The notes under the pieces are model-generated. The model was not told the origin of the DNA and searched no databases. It saw only the letters and a program-made list of their open reading frames with translations. A stretch of DNA of 61,976 nt from Spirochaetaceae bacterium (GTDB lineage Bacteria > Spirochaetota > Spirochaetia > Treponematales > Breznakiellaceae). The position numbers and the translations under genes are program-made. Shown piece after piece: positions 52,583 through 61,955 of the stretch (within the stretch, counting starts at the first letter, position 1; each line of letters begins with the position of its first letter). The DNA lies in contig JAISIL010000172.1 in NCBI GenBank assembly GCA_031262035.1, positions 1 through 61,976 of the forward strand. The letters are read 5' to 3'.

Positions 52583-55387
52583 ATGAGAAAGAACAAAGTG
52601 TTCTTCGGATTGCTGGCAGGGCTGCTGGCAATGAGTATGTTATTTGCCGGATGCGACATGATCGGCGGCGGCGGCAACGGCGGCGGCGGGGGTGGCAACG
52701 AAAATGGCGGTGGTGGTGGCAGCAACGAAAATGGCGGCGGCGGTAACCCCGGCTTCTCGATTACAGCGACCTTCCCGAGTACCCAGAACGCGGGCCAAAA
52801 CGCGGCTCTCAGCCTTGCTCCGGATGCCGGCGTAAGTTCGTCGTGGGCGGCTCGTGACGCTGCTGCTACCACAACAGCCATCAAGGGCACGCTTGTGGAC
52901 GGCGACATCACCTTTAACATGAAGGGCGCTTATGACGCCACAACCAACTCCTACTCGGCATCGGCTGTTTCCACCTACATCAAGTACGTGGTCTCCGGTG
53001 CGGTGGCAAACACGGTGAAGGACAGCAGTATGCAGGTTGCCATCAATACCAGGAGCGGGTCAACTGCCGACTGGAACCCCACGCAGATTTTGACGAACAA
53101 CGGAACGGGCAGCAGCGCCATTACGATTGAGTCGGCTTCCACGGCCGCTTCTGAAAGCGTGAATGGCACGCCTGCCACGGTTGAAGCCACGGACAATAAA
53201 GCTGAGGATACCTCCGCGAAGGAGAAGGCCGTTCCTTCCGGCTTCCAGGGCACCTGGTACGGCACGGGTGACAACGCCGGCCTCCAGTTTGTGTTTAACG
53301 CCCAGAGCGTCCAAACCTACATGTGGAAGGGCGGCAAATGGGTCATGGCACCCGAAAGCTACTCGCCCAACATGGCATTTCTTTACCAGGCTTACCGGGA
53401 TACTGACGGCAGCGATAGCACCACCGACAAGAACCTTGGTTCCAATGTCATTGTCAGCGCGGCTTCCTATACCGTCACCAATGGTGGTGCGCCGGTTTTT
53501 GACAAAACCGTATACCTGAACATGGCGCTTGTGCCCGACGGGGATACGCTCACCATCTATGAGGTCAATTTTGCCGATTCCGTTACCCAGGCTAAGTCGA
53601 ACTATGTTAGGCAAACGCAAATCGATAATGTCGACACAAGCCTCTATGTGATTGAACTGCAAAAGACGGCGCCTACACTAACAGGTGATTATGACGAAAG
53701 CCAGGCCAATCCCTCAAGCGTGGATGACAGCACATTTGTTACGGCACTGCTTAATGTTCAAAACTTGCCCACCACCATCCCCGGCGACAGTACCGGGACC
53801 CCTGGCGATGGTGGCTCGAGTGCTGCTGGGCCAGGCGCTCAGCTCTATGCATATATTGTTGATGACACCGTAGGCAACAGCTATACTATTTATCAGGAGA
53901 GCGCTTTGGGCCAGTCCTTTACCTGGGGCGGCTACCGGGGGAGGACTGCCAACGAAATCTTCCTTCACCTTAACAAGAAGCCCTCCAGTACCACAACCTA
54001 TACGGTTATAATTGGTATTGGGAATGGCGCCCAGCCTGCCACTTATACCTATAAATATGGAGAGGTCAAATTCTCTGCTCTTACAGGCACCACAATTCAA
54101 TACACAACTGTCGGCTTTACCTCATCCGAATCCCCGATTGTTGACTGGAACTCCATGACCGATGTTTTAGTGACCCAGGGCACAGGGCGGAAGCCCCTTT
54201 CAACCGGCACCTTAACTATCAACAACCTGCCGGAGTACGATGGCACCACTGTCACTGCCCAGTACAGTACCTTCTATGTGGTGCAGGGGGTTCTTGCGAA
54301 CTCGGAAGACGCCAAGATTTGGGGGAACGAACCCCAGGTTATCGGAGGCGGGACTGTATTTGAGTCTGGACCCCCGGCTATCGAAGGCGGGGATGCAATG
54401 GAAGAGAGTGGGAATACCAATTGGTATACAGCCGATAACAGCGGCACATTCGCCGTGGTGTTTGATGTCACGGAAGACGTCATCAGGGAAGGCCTCGAAT
54501 ATCCGGATCACGAAAACTACCAGGTTTATGTCAACAACGTGGTCTTTAGCAACGGCAGCGGCACGCTGGACTTTAAGAACGCGGCGCGCCTTGACGCCTC
54601 CTCCGACAAGATTATTAAAGACGCCTTAACGATTCAGAACGCGCCCACCAATTTAGCTGCAGTGTGGGTATCAGGCGCGGGTTCCGACGGCAGATGGAAA
54701 AGGCTTGCCTTTGCGGAGGCCAGCGTGTCTGTGGACAGCCGCACCGGCGTCATGACCTGGATGGACGCGCCCCTTAAAAGCCCTGTTTCCCTTAGCTGGT
54801 ATGCCAATAGCGACAACACATACCCCACAGACGGCAAATACACCGTGGAGTTCTGGCTCAAAGATAATTATCTTAATTACCAGAACCACACGGGCAGCAC
54901 CAGCTGGAGCCCCGACAAAACGATTTCCAATGTTACCTTTGCGGGCGGCAAGGCCACTGTGAATTATACCCTTACCCCCGGGCAGGCAGACATTACCATT
55001 ACCGGCATTCCGGATGGCGCGTCGGTCTACATTGTCGATCCGAGCAGCCTTCCCAACAGCCTCATAACAAGCACCGGGACCACGATCAACGACAATGACA
55101 AGGCACTGTTTAGTGATGTGTTCAGCAAGAATCCCACAAAGATGATTGCGGTAGGTAGCCAGTCTGCCGCCGACACAGCCAAAATTTACTTCTGGGACGG
55201 GAGCGCGAGCATTACAGCCGGTAATTACGCGGTGGTTGTTTGGCCCATCAACTCGAATACTATTTACTATCAGAACAGCGTTAGCTTTGCCGCGGATGGC
55301 TCTACGACCGCAACGATAACATACAACGGAATGACTGCTGTTAAGATTTCCTCCGCACAGTCCGAGGGACAGAAAGGAGACCGCTGA
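52583..55387 (+). CDS. Large surface lipoprotein with glycine-rich linker
   Basis: 934 residues. Leader ends in MLFAGC (lipobox), then a ~35-residue Gly/Asn/Glu linker and several beta-rich segments, three sharing a start pattern (LTINNLPEYDGTTVTAQY, LTIQNAPTNLAAVW, ITITGIPDGASVYI). No known enzyme motif. The gene is richer in G+C than the neighbouring NHL lipoprotein and is enclosed by direct repeats, so it may be acquired. Probably outer-membrane surface exposed. Confidence 0.8.
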   Translation: MRKNKVFFGLLAGLLAMSMLFAGCDMIGGGGNGGGGGGNENGGGGGSNENGGGGNPGFSITATFPSTQNAGQNAALSLAPDAGVSSSWAARDAAATTTAIKGTLVDGDITFNMKGAYDATTNSYSASAVSTYIKYVVSGAVANTVKDSSMQVAINTRSGSTADWNPTQILTNNGTGSSAITIESASTAASESVNGTPATVEATDNKAEDTSAKEKAVPSGFQGTWYGTGDNAGLQFVFNAQSVQTYMWKGGKWVMAPESYSPNMAFLYQAYRDTDGSDSTTDKNLGSNVIVSAASYTVTNGGAPVFDKTVYLNMALVPDGDTLTIYEVNFADSVTQAKSNYVRQTQIDNVDTSLYVIELQKTAPTLTGDYDESQANPSSVDDSTFVTALLNVQNLPTTIPGDSTGTPGDGGSSAAGPGAQLYAYIVDDTVGNSYTIYQESALGQSFTWGGYRGRTANEIFLHLNKKPSSTTTYTVIIGIGNGAQPATYTYKYGEVKFSALTGTTIQYTTVGFTSSESPIVDWNSMTDVLVTQGTGRKPLSTGTLTINNLPEYDGTTVTAQYSTFYVVQGVLANSEDAKIWGNEPQVIGGGTVFESGPPAIEGGDAMEESGNTNWYTADNSGTFAVVFDVTEDVIREGLEYPDHENYQVYVNNVVFSNGSGTLDFKNAARLDASSDKIIKDALTIQNAPTNLAAVWVSGAGSDGRWKRLAFAEASVSVDSRTGVMTWMDAPLKSPVSLSWYANSDNTYPTDGKYTVEFWLKDNYLNYQNHTGSTSWSPDKTISNVTFAGGKATVNYTLTPGQADITITGIPDGASVYIVDPSSLPNSLITSTGTTINDNDKALFSDVFSKNPTKMIAVGSQSAADTAKIYFWDGSASITAGNYAVVVWPINSNTIYYQNSVSFAADGSTTATITYNGMTAVKISSAQSEGQKGDR

Positions 55388-55396
55388 AGCATTCCT

Positions 55397-55433
55397 GAGC
55401 CATTTTCGAAATAAGCGATTTTGAAAATGGCTC
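55397..55433 (+). terminator. Terminator-like hairpin after the lipoprotein gene
   Basis: GAGCCATTTTC (55397-55407) pairs with GAAAATGGCTC (55423-55433), an 11-bp perfect stem. The T-tract is weak (CTATTAC). Confidence 0.6.
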
Positions 55434-55523
55434 CTATTACTAAAAGTACCGGTGTCCTGGTTCCCGCCCGTTATTGCGTAAGCAATTGGCGCGGGGCCGG
55501 GCGTCGGCGCTACGATGCCGGTG

Positions 55524-55639
55524 CGGAAGAAGGCACCATCACCTTCTACCGCACCGGCACCCATTCTGACCTGTTCTGAGCTCTACCCCCAGCAATATTT
55601 AACCGCGAACCACGCTGACCACGCGAACGGGGGTGTTGG
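55524..55639. repeat. Direct repeat (copy 2) of the YafQ 3' end
   Basis: 116 bp. The upstream side has no YafQ homology, so the junction is sharp at CGGAAGAAGG. It encodes EEGTITFYRTGTHSDLF and the stop without the rest of the toxin. Confidence 0.93.
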
Positions 55640-55682
55640 CAGTGTAGTTACTTTTCATCATTTACCGTCTTAACCCACTTGT

Positions 55683-56009
55683 CTAGGCCAAATTTGCCGG
55701 ATTTACTTGTGTATGCGGACAAGTTATTTCCTTTAATTTCTTATCGATTACCTGCCCAAGGTCAGTGAGAAGTTCTTTTCGCCATTCAAAATTAATGGGA
55801 TTTTCAGAAAAAAGTTCTACAGGCTCCTTGTTCATTGCTTTTGCGATTTTTTCAAGCATAGTATCTGTAGGAAAACGTCTCTCACCCTCTATCATGGCTA
55901 TGTAATTGGAAGCAGTACCGACTAACTCAGCTAATTTTTCCTGTGAAAACCCCAATTCTTTACGATATGTCTTAAGATTTGTAGCCAATACCTGTCTTAA
56001 AGAAGCCAT
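55683..56009 (-). CDS. XRE-family helix-turn-helix regulator
   Basis: 108 residues; the HTH spans ~5-60 (LATNLKTYRKELGFSQEKLAELVGTASNYIAMIEGERRFP). The rest is a short helical tail. It is divergent from the NHL lipoprotein gene and could control it. GGAGAG precedes ATG 56009. Confidence 0.88.
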   Translation of the reverse strand: MASLRQVLATNLKTYRKELGFSQEKLAELVGTASNYIAMIEGERRFPTDTMLEKIAKAMNKEPVELFSENPINFEWRKELLTDLGQVIDKKLKEITCPHTQVNPANLA

Positions 56010-56054
56010 ATCACTCTCCGTTATAATTTTTTTATTTTATTATACAAAAAGATA

Positions 56055-56083
56055 TTGACAAAATTGACTTTATGTTATATAAT
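56055..56083 (+). promoter_or_regulatory. Perfect consensus promoter of the NHL lipoprotein
   Basis: TTGACA at 56055-56060, 17 bp, TATAAT at 56078-56083. A ~95-nt leader follows, long enough for regulation, ending in AAGGAG. Confidence 0.88.
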
Positions 56084-56182
56084 ATATCAATCTATATCCC
56101 TAAGAGATAGAAGCAGATTTTGGCTCTTATTGACAAAGTATAGATGAATTGTAAGAAAAATAAAAATCGTAAGGAGAAAGTT

Positions 56183-59100
56183 ATGAAAAAGCTTAAATTA
56201 TTTTCAATTGGTTTTGCCCTTCACATGCTTTGCGTGCTCATGGTCGGCATTTCACTCATGCTTACAGCTTGTCAGCCACCTGTGAGGCCTGGTGACAAAA
56301 CGGCGCCTACACTTGGGACGCCTGCAATAAACAATATTACCCAAACTACGGCAACAGCAAGTTTCACTTCGGATGAAGGTGGAACCTACTATTATCTGGT
56401 TCTCCCTTCAGCCGATGAAGTGCCGAAGGCAGCTGATATTATTGAGGCCACAAGTGGTATTTACGGTTCGGCCGATGCAGTCGAAGGCAGTAATACAATC
56501 AATCTGAAAGGACTTAGTGCCGACACAGTTTATAAAATTTATCTTGTAGTAGAAGATGATGCAGAGAATGTATCTACTGTTAATGCAAGCGAGGAATGGA
56601 GCACATTGCCGCCTGACCCAGACCTAATAGGTTTTACCTGGACTTCAGCAGCCGGCTTACAGCTTGGTGTAGGAACTGTTGATGCAGGCGATACTGTCGG
56701 CACATTCAGCATTCCACTTGGCGGAACCTCACCATTTAGTTATTCGCTTGTTTCGGGAACAGGTGATACCGATAATGCTCTTTTTAAAATTGATGAAACA
56801 TCTTTGAAAATTGGAAACAATCCATTAACAGAATATAAAACCTATAGTGTTCGGGTGCAGATCAGCGACAGCAAGGGGAAAACATTTGCGAAGGCTTGCA
56901 CGCTGGATGTAGCAGCCTCAAACCCTGAAATTAGTGGATTTACCTGGATTGCAACAGAAGGCTTGCGTCTGGGAACAGGAACTGTTGATGCAGGCGATGC
57001 TGTCGGCACATTCAGCATTCCACTTGGCGGAACCTCACCATTTAGTTATTCGCTTGTTTCGGGAACAGGTGATACCAATAATGTTCTTTTTAAAATTGAT
57101 GGAACATCTTTGGAAATTGGAAACAATCCATTAACAGAATATAAAACCTATAGTGTTCGGGTGCAGATCAGCGACAGCAAGGGGAAGACATTTGCCAAAG
57201 CTTGCACGCTATATGTAGCAGCGCCAAACCCTGAAATTAGTGGATTTACCTGGACTGCAACAGAAAATTTACAGATCGGCGCAGACAATGTAGATGTTGG
57301 GGATACAGTCGGCACATTTAGCGTTCCTATCGGCGGAACCTTGCCATTCAGCTATTCGCTGGTAGAAGGTGATGGAGATACCGATAATGATTTATTTGTA
57401 ATAGGAACGGATGATGATTACAATAAACTTAAGGTAAAGAGTGATGTTACAATCACTGCAAAAGAGGATTATAGTGTCCGTGTCCAAATAGAAGATAGTG
57501 CAGGTAAAACTTTTGCACAGGTATGTACTTTTGATGTATTACCTGGTAGTGTGCGAGCAATACTTACTGGTGCACCGGTAACTATTACCGCAACAGCAGA
57601 AAATTCTAGCGGTATTAATCAAGACGCAAATACAATATTGGAAATAACTCTTGAACATGCAAGTGTAAAAACAGCTCTTTCTGGGACGGATGTAAGCTCA
57701 TGGGTGTATACATGGATTGGTGGGCTTACATTTAATGCGATGGCTGATGCTGGCGGAACAAATATTAGCATAGTGATAGCAGGAACACCAGGAGGGTCAT
57801 TCAATCCGAGTAATGTACAAATTACTATTCCAAAAGAATATCTTAATATAGAAAATGGTTATACCATAGAAGAAGATGGCCTAATTGTATCGGGAACGAT
57901 TACATACAATATAACACAGGAGCCGGAAGAGATTAGTGATTTTACCTGGACTGTTACATCTGAAATACAGGAAGGCGAGGATAATGTAGCCTCTGGTGCT
58001 GCTGTAGGTACATTTAGTAATCCGGTCGGTGGTGCAGCAGAGTATAGTTATTCATTGGTAGAGGGCGAAGGTGATGATGACAATGATTCTTTTGAAATAA
58101 ACAATACAAATTTGATTGTAAAAACCGGAGTAACTATAACCGGAAAGGATTACAGTGTTCGTGTTAAAGTTACAGATAACGGGAGTAAAGTTTTTACCAA
58201 AATTTGCACTTTTACCGTTGCAGGACCAAGAATACAGGATGTTACATTCACTGTAATAGATGGCTTGAGTGTTGGAAACAATATGATTGATGCAGGCGAT
58301 GTAATTGGCACTTTTAGTGATGTTGTTGGCGGAACACCTGGTTTTACTTATTCTTTAGATTATACCAATAGCAATTGGCCAGATACTGCCCTGTTTGTTA
58401 TTGGAACTGGTGATAATGCAAACAAAATACTGGTAGGCGCTGAAAAATTGAGTGAAGCAAGGAATTATCAGATTGTGGCCAACATAACTGATAGTAAATC
58501 TCAGACTTTAAATACTCTTATTTCTTTTCTGGTTGATGCAAAAGTAACAACTCTGGCAGGTTATACAGGGACTCCGAGTGATTATATGGAACCACGGGGA
58601 TTTCAAGATGGAACCGGAACAGAAGCAAGGTTTGGTCGATTGAGTGGTATAACTATTGATAATTCAGGTAATCTTTATGTCGCTGATTATGATAATCATA
58701 GAATACGCAAAATTACACCTGCCGGTGTCGTTACAACTTTAGCAGGTTCAGAGGAAGGTTATCGTGATGGTAATATTAGTGAAGCACTTTTTGATTTACC
58801 ATCTAGTATTACGATTGATTCATCTAATAATCTCTATATTGGGGAATCGAATGGTAGAATACGTAAAATTTCATCGGATGGCATTGTTTCAACATTAACA
58901 GGTGTAGGAGAGGGATTTAAGGATGGTGATAAAACAGAGGCCTTGTTCGGTTTTTTAATTTGCGATATGGCAATAGATTCTTCCGGTGTTCTCTATGTCG
59001 CTGACTATAATAATCACCGCATTAGAAAAGTAACACCAGATGGTTATGTTACAACCTTGGCAGGCGGAGAAATAGGGGAATGGAATGGTGTAGGTACAAA

Positions 59101-59545
59101 CGCAGAATTTCGTTACCCTATGGGAATAACTATTAATTCTTCCGGCATAGTTTTTGTTGCTGACAACAATAATAGAATACGCAAAATTACACCTGATGGT
59201 ACAGTATCATATTTTTCAGGAACTGGAGAGTTAGGCTTTTCTGATTCGCCTGCACGATACTGGCGGCCACAGGGCTTAACAATAGACTCATTGGGTAATA
59301 TTTATGTTGCTGACTCAGCAAGTTACAGGGTTCGTAAAATAACACCCTATTATGTGGGAACACTTATTGGTTCTAACACTACTTCTCTTACCGGTTCTAC
59401 TTCACGAATTCAAGGGAATCAGGACGGATTAGGCAAAGCAGCCACATTGGGGGAACCACAAGATGTAGCAGTTGACTCTTCATTCAATGTATATGTTACA
59501 GATAATGAAAATTGCAATATTCGCAAAATTCAAACTCGCGAATAA
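56183..59545 (+). CDS. Lipoprotein with Ig-like repeats and NHL beta-propeller
   Basis: 1120 residues. Lipobox LMLTAC (~Cys 30). After a fibronectin-like domain come several ~100-residue repeats (ISGFTWTATE...VGTFSIPLGGTSPFSYSLV...KTFAKACTL); two (about 56628-57230) are almost identical in DNA. The C-terminal third holds five or six NHL repeats (ITIDNSGNLYVADYDNHRIRKITP), forming a binding propeller. ATG 56183 follows AAGGAG; the upstream ATG 56144 is not needed. Likely surface binding protein. Confidence 0.88.
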   Translation: MKKLKLFSIGFALHMLCVLMVGISLMLTACQPPVRPGDKTAPTLGTPAINNITQTTATASFTSDEGGTYYYLVLPSADEVPKAADIIEATSGIYGSADAVEGSNTINLKGLSADTVYKIYLVVEDDAENVSTVNASEEWSTLPPDPDLIGFTWTSAAGLQLGVGTVDAGDTVGTFSIPLGGTSPFSYSLVSGTGDTDNALFKIDETSLKIGNNPLTEYKTYSVRVQISDSKGKTFAKACTLDVAASNPEISGFTWIATEGLRLGTGTVDAGDAVGTFSIPLGGTSPFSYSLVSGTGDTNNVLFKIDGTSLEIGNNPLTEYKTYSVRVQISDSKGKTFAKACTLYVAAPNPEISGFTWTATENLQIGADNVDVGDTVGTFSVPIGGTLPFSYSLVEGDGDTDNDLFVIGTDDDYNKLKVKSDVTITAKEDYSVRVQIEDSAGKTFAQVCTFDVLPGSVRAILTGAPVTITATAENSSGINQDANTILEITLEHASVKTALSGTDVSSWVYTWIGGLTFNAMADAGGTNISIVIAGTPGGSFNPSNVQITIPKEYLNIENGYTIEEDGLIVSGTITYNITQEPEEISDFTWTVTSEIQEGEDNVASGAAVGTFSNPVGGAAEYSYSLVEGEGDDDNDSFEINNTNLIVKTGVTITGKDYSVRVKVTDNGSKVFTKICTFTVAGPRIQDVTFTVIDGLSVGNNMIDAGDVIGTFSDVVGGTPGFTYSLDYTNSNWPDTALFVIGTGDNANKILVGAEKLSEARNYQIVANITDSKSQTLNTLISFLVDAKVTTLAGYTGTPSDYMEPRGFQDGTGTEARFGRLSGITIDNSGNLYVADYDNHRIRKITPAGVVTTLAGSEEGYRDGNISEALFDLPSSITIDSSNNLYIGESNGRIRKISSDGIVSTLTGVGEGFKDGDKTEALFGFLICDMAIDSSGVLYVADYNNHRIRKVTPDGYVTTLAGGEIGEWNGVGTNAEFRYPMGITINSSGIVFVADNNNRIRKITPDGTVSYFSGTGELGFSDSPARYWRPQGLTIDSLGNIYVADSASYRVRKITPYYVGTLIGSNTTSLTGSTSRIQGNQDGLGKAATLGEPQDVAVDSSFNVYVTDNENCNIRKIQTRE

Positions 59546-59566
59546 ATAATTTTTAGGAGGTTTATT

Positions 59567-59845
59567 ATGTGTTTAGAAGATGCAATTAAAGAAATTATTA
59601 ATTCATTGCACGGTAGGTATTTCGATAGCCATACGGTATTATCAGAGTTATTGAAAAACAATGAGTATCATCTGGCTTACATGAAGGATTTTTGTGAAGG
59701 AAATTATTCAACGATACCTTTATTCCATAGCCATATAGCAAAATGCATAGGTTCAACAGGCTTGGTAAAGCAAAAACTGGATAATGTTATAACATTAAGT
59801 CTACATGGGCAGCCGGTACCAAACATGTTGTGGGAAAAGGTATAA
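59567..59845 (+). CDS. Small protein of unknown function
   Basis: 92 residues, soluble, with no recognised motif. AGGAGG lies 7 nt before ATG 59567, and it follows the NHL lipoprotein by 21 bp, so it is probably in the same operon. Confidence 0.65.
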   Translation: MCLEDAIKEIINSLHGRYFDSHTVLSELLKNNEYHLAYMKDFCEGNYSTIPLFHSHIAKCIGSTGLVKQKLDNVITLSLHGQPVPNMLWEKV

Positions 59846-59865
59846 TAAATTACCTAAAAAATGCC

Positions 59866-59924
59866 CTAAAACGCCGATGCCATCAGGTCCTGTTCGTTTC
59901 TTGATATACCGCAGTTTCCGGCGA
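59866..59924. repeat. Direct repeat (copy 1) of the hipA 3' end
   Basis: Matches 60226-60283 with a few changes. Read on the minus strand it codes AGNCGISRNEQDLMASAF followed directly by TAG, which looks like a natural HipA C-terminus. Confidence 0.85.
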
Positions 59925-59972
59925 GGGGAAAATGTTCGATAACTTTGAAGATACCCGCCCTAAGTTAGTCTA

Positions 59973-60188
59973 TCAGTGTTTTGCGCCTGTGGCATAGGCA
60001 GCTATGGGTGGTGTATAGGAGGAAGAAGCCATTACCTGAGTTTTTTTTGGCTTAGCAGAAGTTACATCTTTCTTATACCATTTTTCATATACTTTAATTC
60101 TCGCGTCATTGATAAGCCCGATGCGGTGCATACCCTCAACTGTTTCTTGAAGAGCATTCAATGCTTCCTTATTTACATCTTTTTTCAT
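59973..60188 (-). CDS. Small protein resembling the N-terminus of XRE-type antitoxins
   Basis: 71 residues. ALNALQETVEGMHRIGLINDARIKVYEKW resembles the N-terminal helix of some HigA/XRE antitoxins, but the HTH is absent; the end is a Lys/Pro/Ser/Ala tail. AGGAGG precedes ATG 60188. It lies 18 bp after hipA and is enclosed by the two copies of the hipA 3' end. Confidence 0.6.
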   Translation of the reverse strand: MKKDVNKEALNALQETVEGMHRIGLINDARIKVYEKWYKKDVTSAKPKKTQVMASSSYTPPIAAYATGAKH

Positions 60189-60206
60189 ATATTACCTCCT
60201 GTAATA

Positions 60207-61466
60207 TCATATAATTCCCCGCCGTAAAAACGCCGGGGACATCAGGTTCTGTTCGTTTCTTGATATACCGCAGTTTCCGGCGATGCTTCGCCAGCGGGCT
60301 ACCGAGGATTGGACTTCATCAAGTATAGCGAGCGCTCTCTTTTCGCTTAGCCTGAAATATCCTCGCACTTCCATTGCAAGAGCGAGGTCGAGCGAGTTGT
60401 CTGTTTCGTTGATATTCAGGGAAAGTCCCTTGCCGTTTTCATCAGGATTCATGTCATAGGCAGGAGAGAGCGACCAGCCTTGAGGACTCAAAAGAAAACC
60501 ATGATTCCGCAGATGGTCGTCGCAGTTAGATACCGCAATATTGAAGACCATCCTTCGCCAGAGTTCTTCCAGATCTTTTTCAACCTGTGTGCTGTATTTT
60601 ATAATGATGCCGGCAATATCAAGATAGCCGATACCGCTTGCAGTTCCATCGCCATCTGATGCACCAAGTAATGTCATTGCTGAAGCAAAGTGAATACGGC
60701 GACCCCTTGCATCCCGGTCAAAGCGTTTTGTCAAGAAAGTGCTTCCTTTGTCAGAAAAATTGCTACACATTGATTCGGCCACACTAATTCCGCAGTCTGC
60801 TGCTAAAACACTGAGCGTTTGTTCCCATGCGCCTATGTTCTTTTCGTCTTTTCCTGAGGGGAATTTCGCAATCCAAAGCGCAGCGTTTTTATCTGCTATA
60901 TTTGCTTTCGGCCTTGCTCCACCTAAAGAAGAACCTGGTTGAACAAGCATGCTAAACCAATGCCTATATTCACTTTCTGATATGTCTTCCCGTTCGATTT
61001 GCCTGCTTGCATACTCTAATTCCCGAATTGATGTCCATGGCGGAATTGCCATGTCGGCATTGTTATCAAGAAAATCACCGTCCGGGTCAAGTTTCAGACG
61101 AAGCGCGCCCATCCTGCTGCCATCGAAAACACTCAAAAGATAGTCACTTTCATCAAGCATTCTTTGCGGACGGCCTTCCTGTTTTGCTTCAATAAGTTCC
61201 CTTCGTTGTAAGAGGCGTCGGCCCCAACGGTCCGGAGCAGAATCAAGAAAAATACCGAAATTGAGTTTGCCGGGACGCAAGAATTGTCTGCCTTCAAAAG
61301 GGCCAAGGTCGGGGTCAAGCAAGCGCGCCTGATTAAACTGAAGCCATTGCGCACTTCCGCTAAATGAAAAAACTTCTTTTCCCCGGATAGTTTCACAGTG
61401 CAGGGTGCCAATATGCAAGGGTGAATTGCCGGTATCAAGATAGGCGTAAATATCTTTGCCTTTCAC
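60207..61466 (-). CDS. hipA: HipA-family serine/threonine kinase toxin
   Basis: 419 residues. N-subdomain FLRPGKLNFGIFLDSAPDRWGRRLL; Gly-rich loop SSLGGARPKANI; catalytic SNCDDHLRNHGFL; metal motif SPAYDMNP. HipA toxins phosphorylate a translation protein such as an aminoacyl-tRNA synthetase and cause dormancy. ATG overlaps the hipB stop (ATGA). The last residues FLRRGII differ from the copy at 59866-59924, so the end may have been replaced. Confidence 0.95.
   Translation of the reverse strand: MKGKDIYAYLDTGNSPLHIGTLHCETIRGKEVFSFSGSAQWLQFNQARLLDPDLGPFEGRQFLRPGKLNFGIFLDSAPDRWGRRLLQRRELIEAKQEGRPQRMLDESDYLLSVFDGSRMGALRLKLDPDGDFLDNNADMAIPPWTSIRELEYASRQIEREDISESEYRHWFSMLVQPGSSLGGARPKANIADKNAALWIAKFPSGKDEKNIGAWEQTLSVLAADCGISVAESMCSNFSDKGSTFLTKRFDRDARGRRIHFASAMTLLGASDGDGTASGIGYLDIAGIIIKYSTQVEKDLEELWRRMVFNIAVSNCDDHLRNHGFLLSPQGWSLSPAYDMNPDENGKGLSLNINETDNSLDLALAMEVRGYFRLSEKRALAILDEVQSSVARWRSIAGNCGISRNEQNLMSPAFLRRGII
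60226..60283. repeat. Direct repeat (copy 2) inside hipA
   Basis: The segment that encodes AGNCGISRNEQNLMSPAF near the hipA C-terminus; copy 1 is at 59866-59924. Confidence 0.85.
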
Positions 61467-61801
61467 TCCGGCCTCCTCGTAACTTTGGAAGCCCGTATGC
61501 GGGAAGGGAGTTTTGCATCTTGCAGGATTCTTCCAAAATCGTCATCTGCAGCCACTTTGAGAAGGTCGCTATCGAGCCCCAGAACATAGAGGAGCTTGAG
61601 CCAGGAGCCGATTGCCACGCCACTGTCGCCCGCTTCCATTTTTCCAAGGGTTGCACGACTTACCCCTGCTCGTTCGGCAGCCTGTTCCATAGAAATATCC
61701 CGCCTGAGTCTTGCGTATCTGATATTTTCCCCCAACTTAACAAGCGTCCGCCTTTGAGCGGGCAGCAAAGGGGCTGATGGTTTTCTCTTATCCATATCCA
61801 T
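61463..61801 (-). CDS. hipB: HipB-like XRE antitoxin
   Basis: 112 residues (110 from the second ATG at 61795). HTH at ~20-75 (LVKLGENIRYARLRRDISMEQAAERAGVSRATLGKMEAG). It would bind HipA and repress its own promoter. The transcript probably starts about 3 nt before ATG 61801, so the first ATG is likely used. Confidence 0.92.
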   Translation of the reverse strand: MDMDKRKPSAPLLPAQRRTLVKLGENIRYARLRRDISMEQAAERAGVSRATLGKMEAGDSGVAIGSWLKLLYVLGLDSDLLKVAADDDFGRILQDAKLPSRIRASKVTRRPE

Positions 61802-61811
61802 AATGTTAATA

Positions 61812-61840
61812 ATTATAGCCTAAATAACTATTTATGTCAA
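61812..61840 (-). promoter_or_regulatory. hipBA promoter, near-leaderless
   Basis: TTGACA at 61835-61840, 17 bp, TATAAT at 61812-61817, 10 bp to ATG 61801. Confidence 0.85.
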
Positions 61841-61955
61841 GTATTAGATTTGTTAATCCAGCAATTCTACATTTAAGAGAAAATCATAGGGGTTCTGTAT
61901 AAAATTGAGGTGAAGTGATATAATAGAGCAAGAATGTTACTCTGGGAGGGGAAGC

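Noticed and set aside
54671-55564. 297-residue minus frame opposite the large lipoprotein
   Set aside because: It is antisense to the G+C-rich lipoprotein gene and has no start signal; its length follows base composition.
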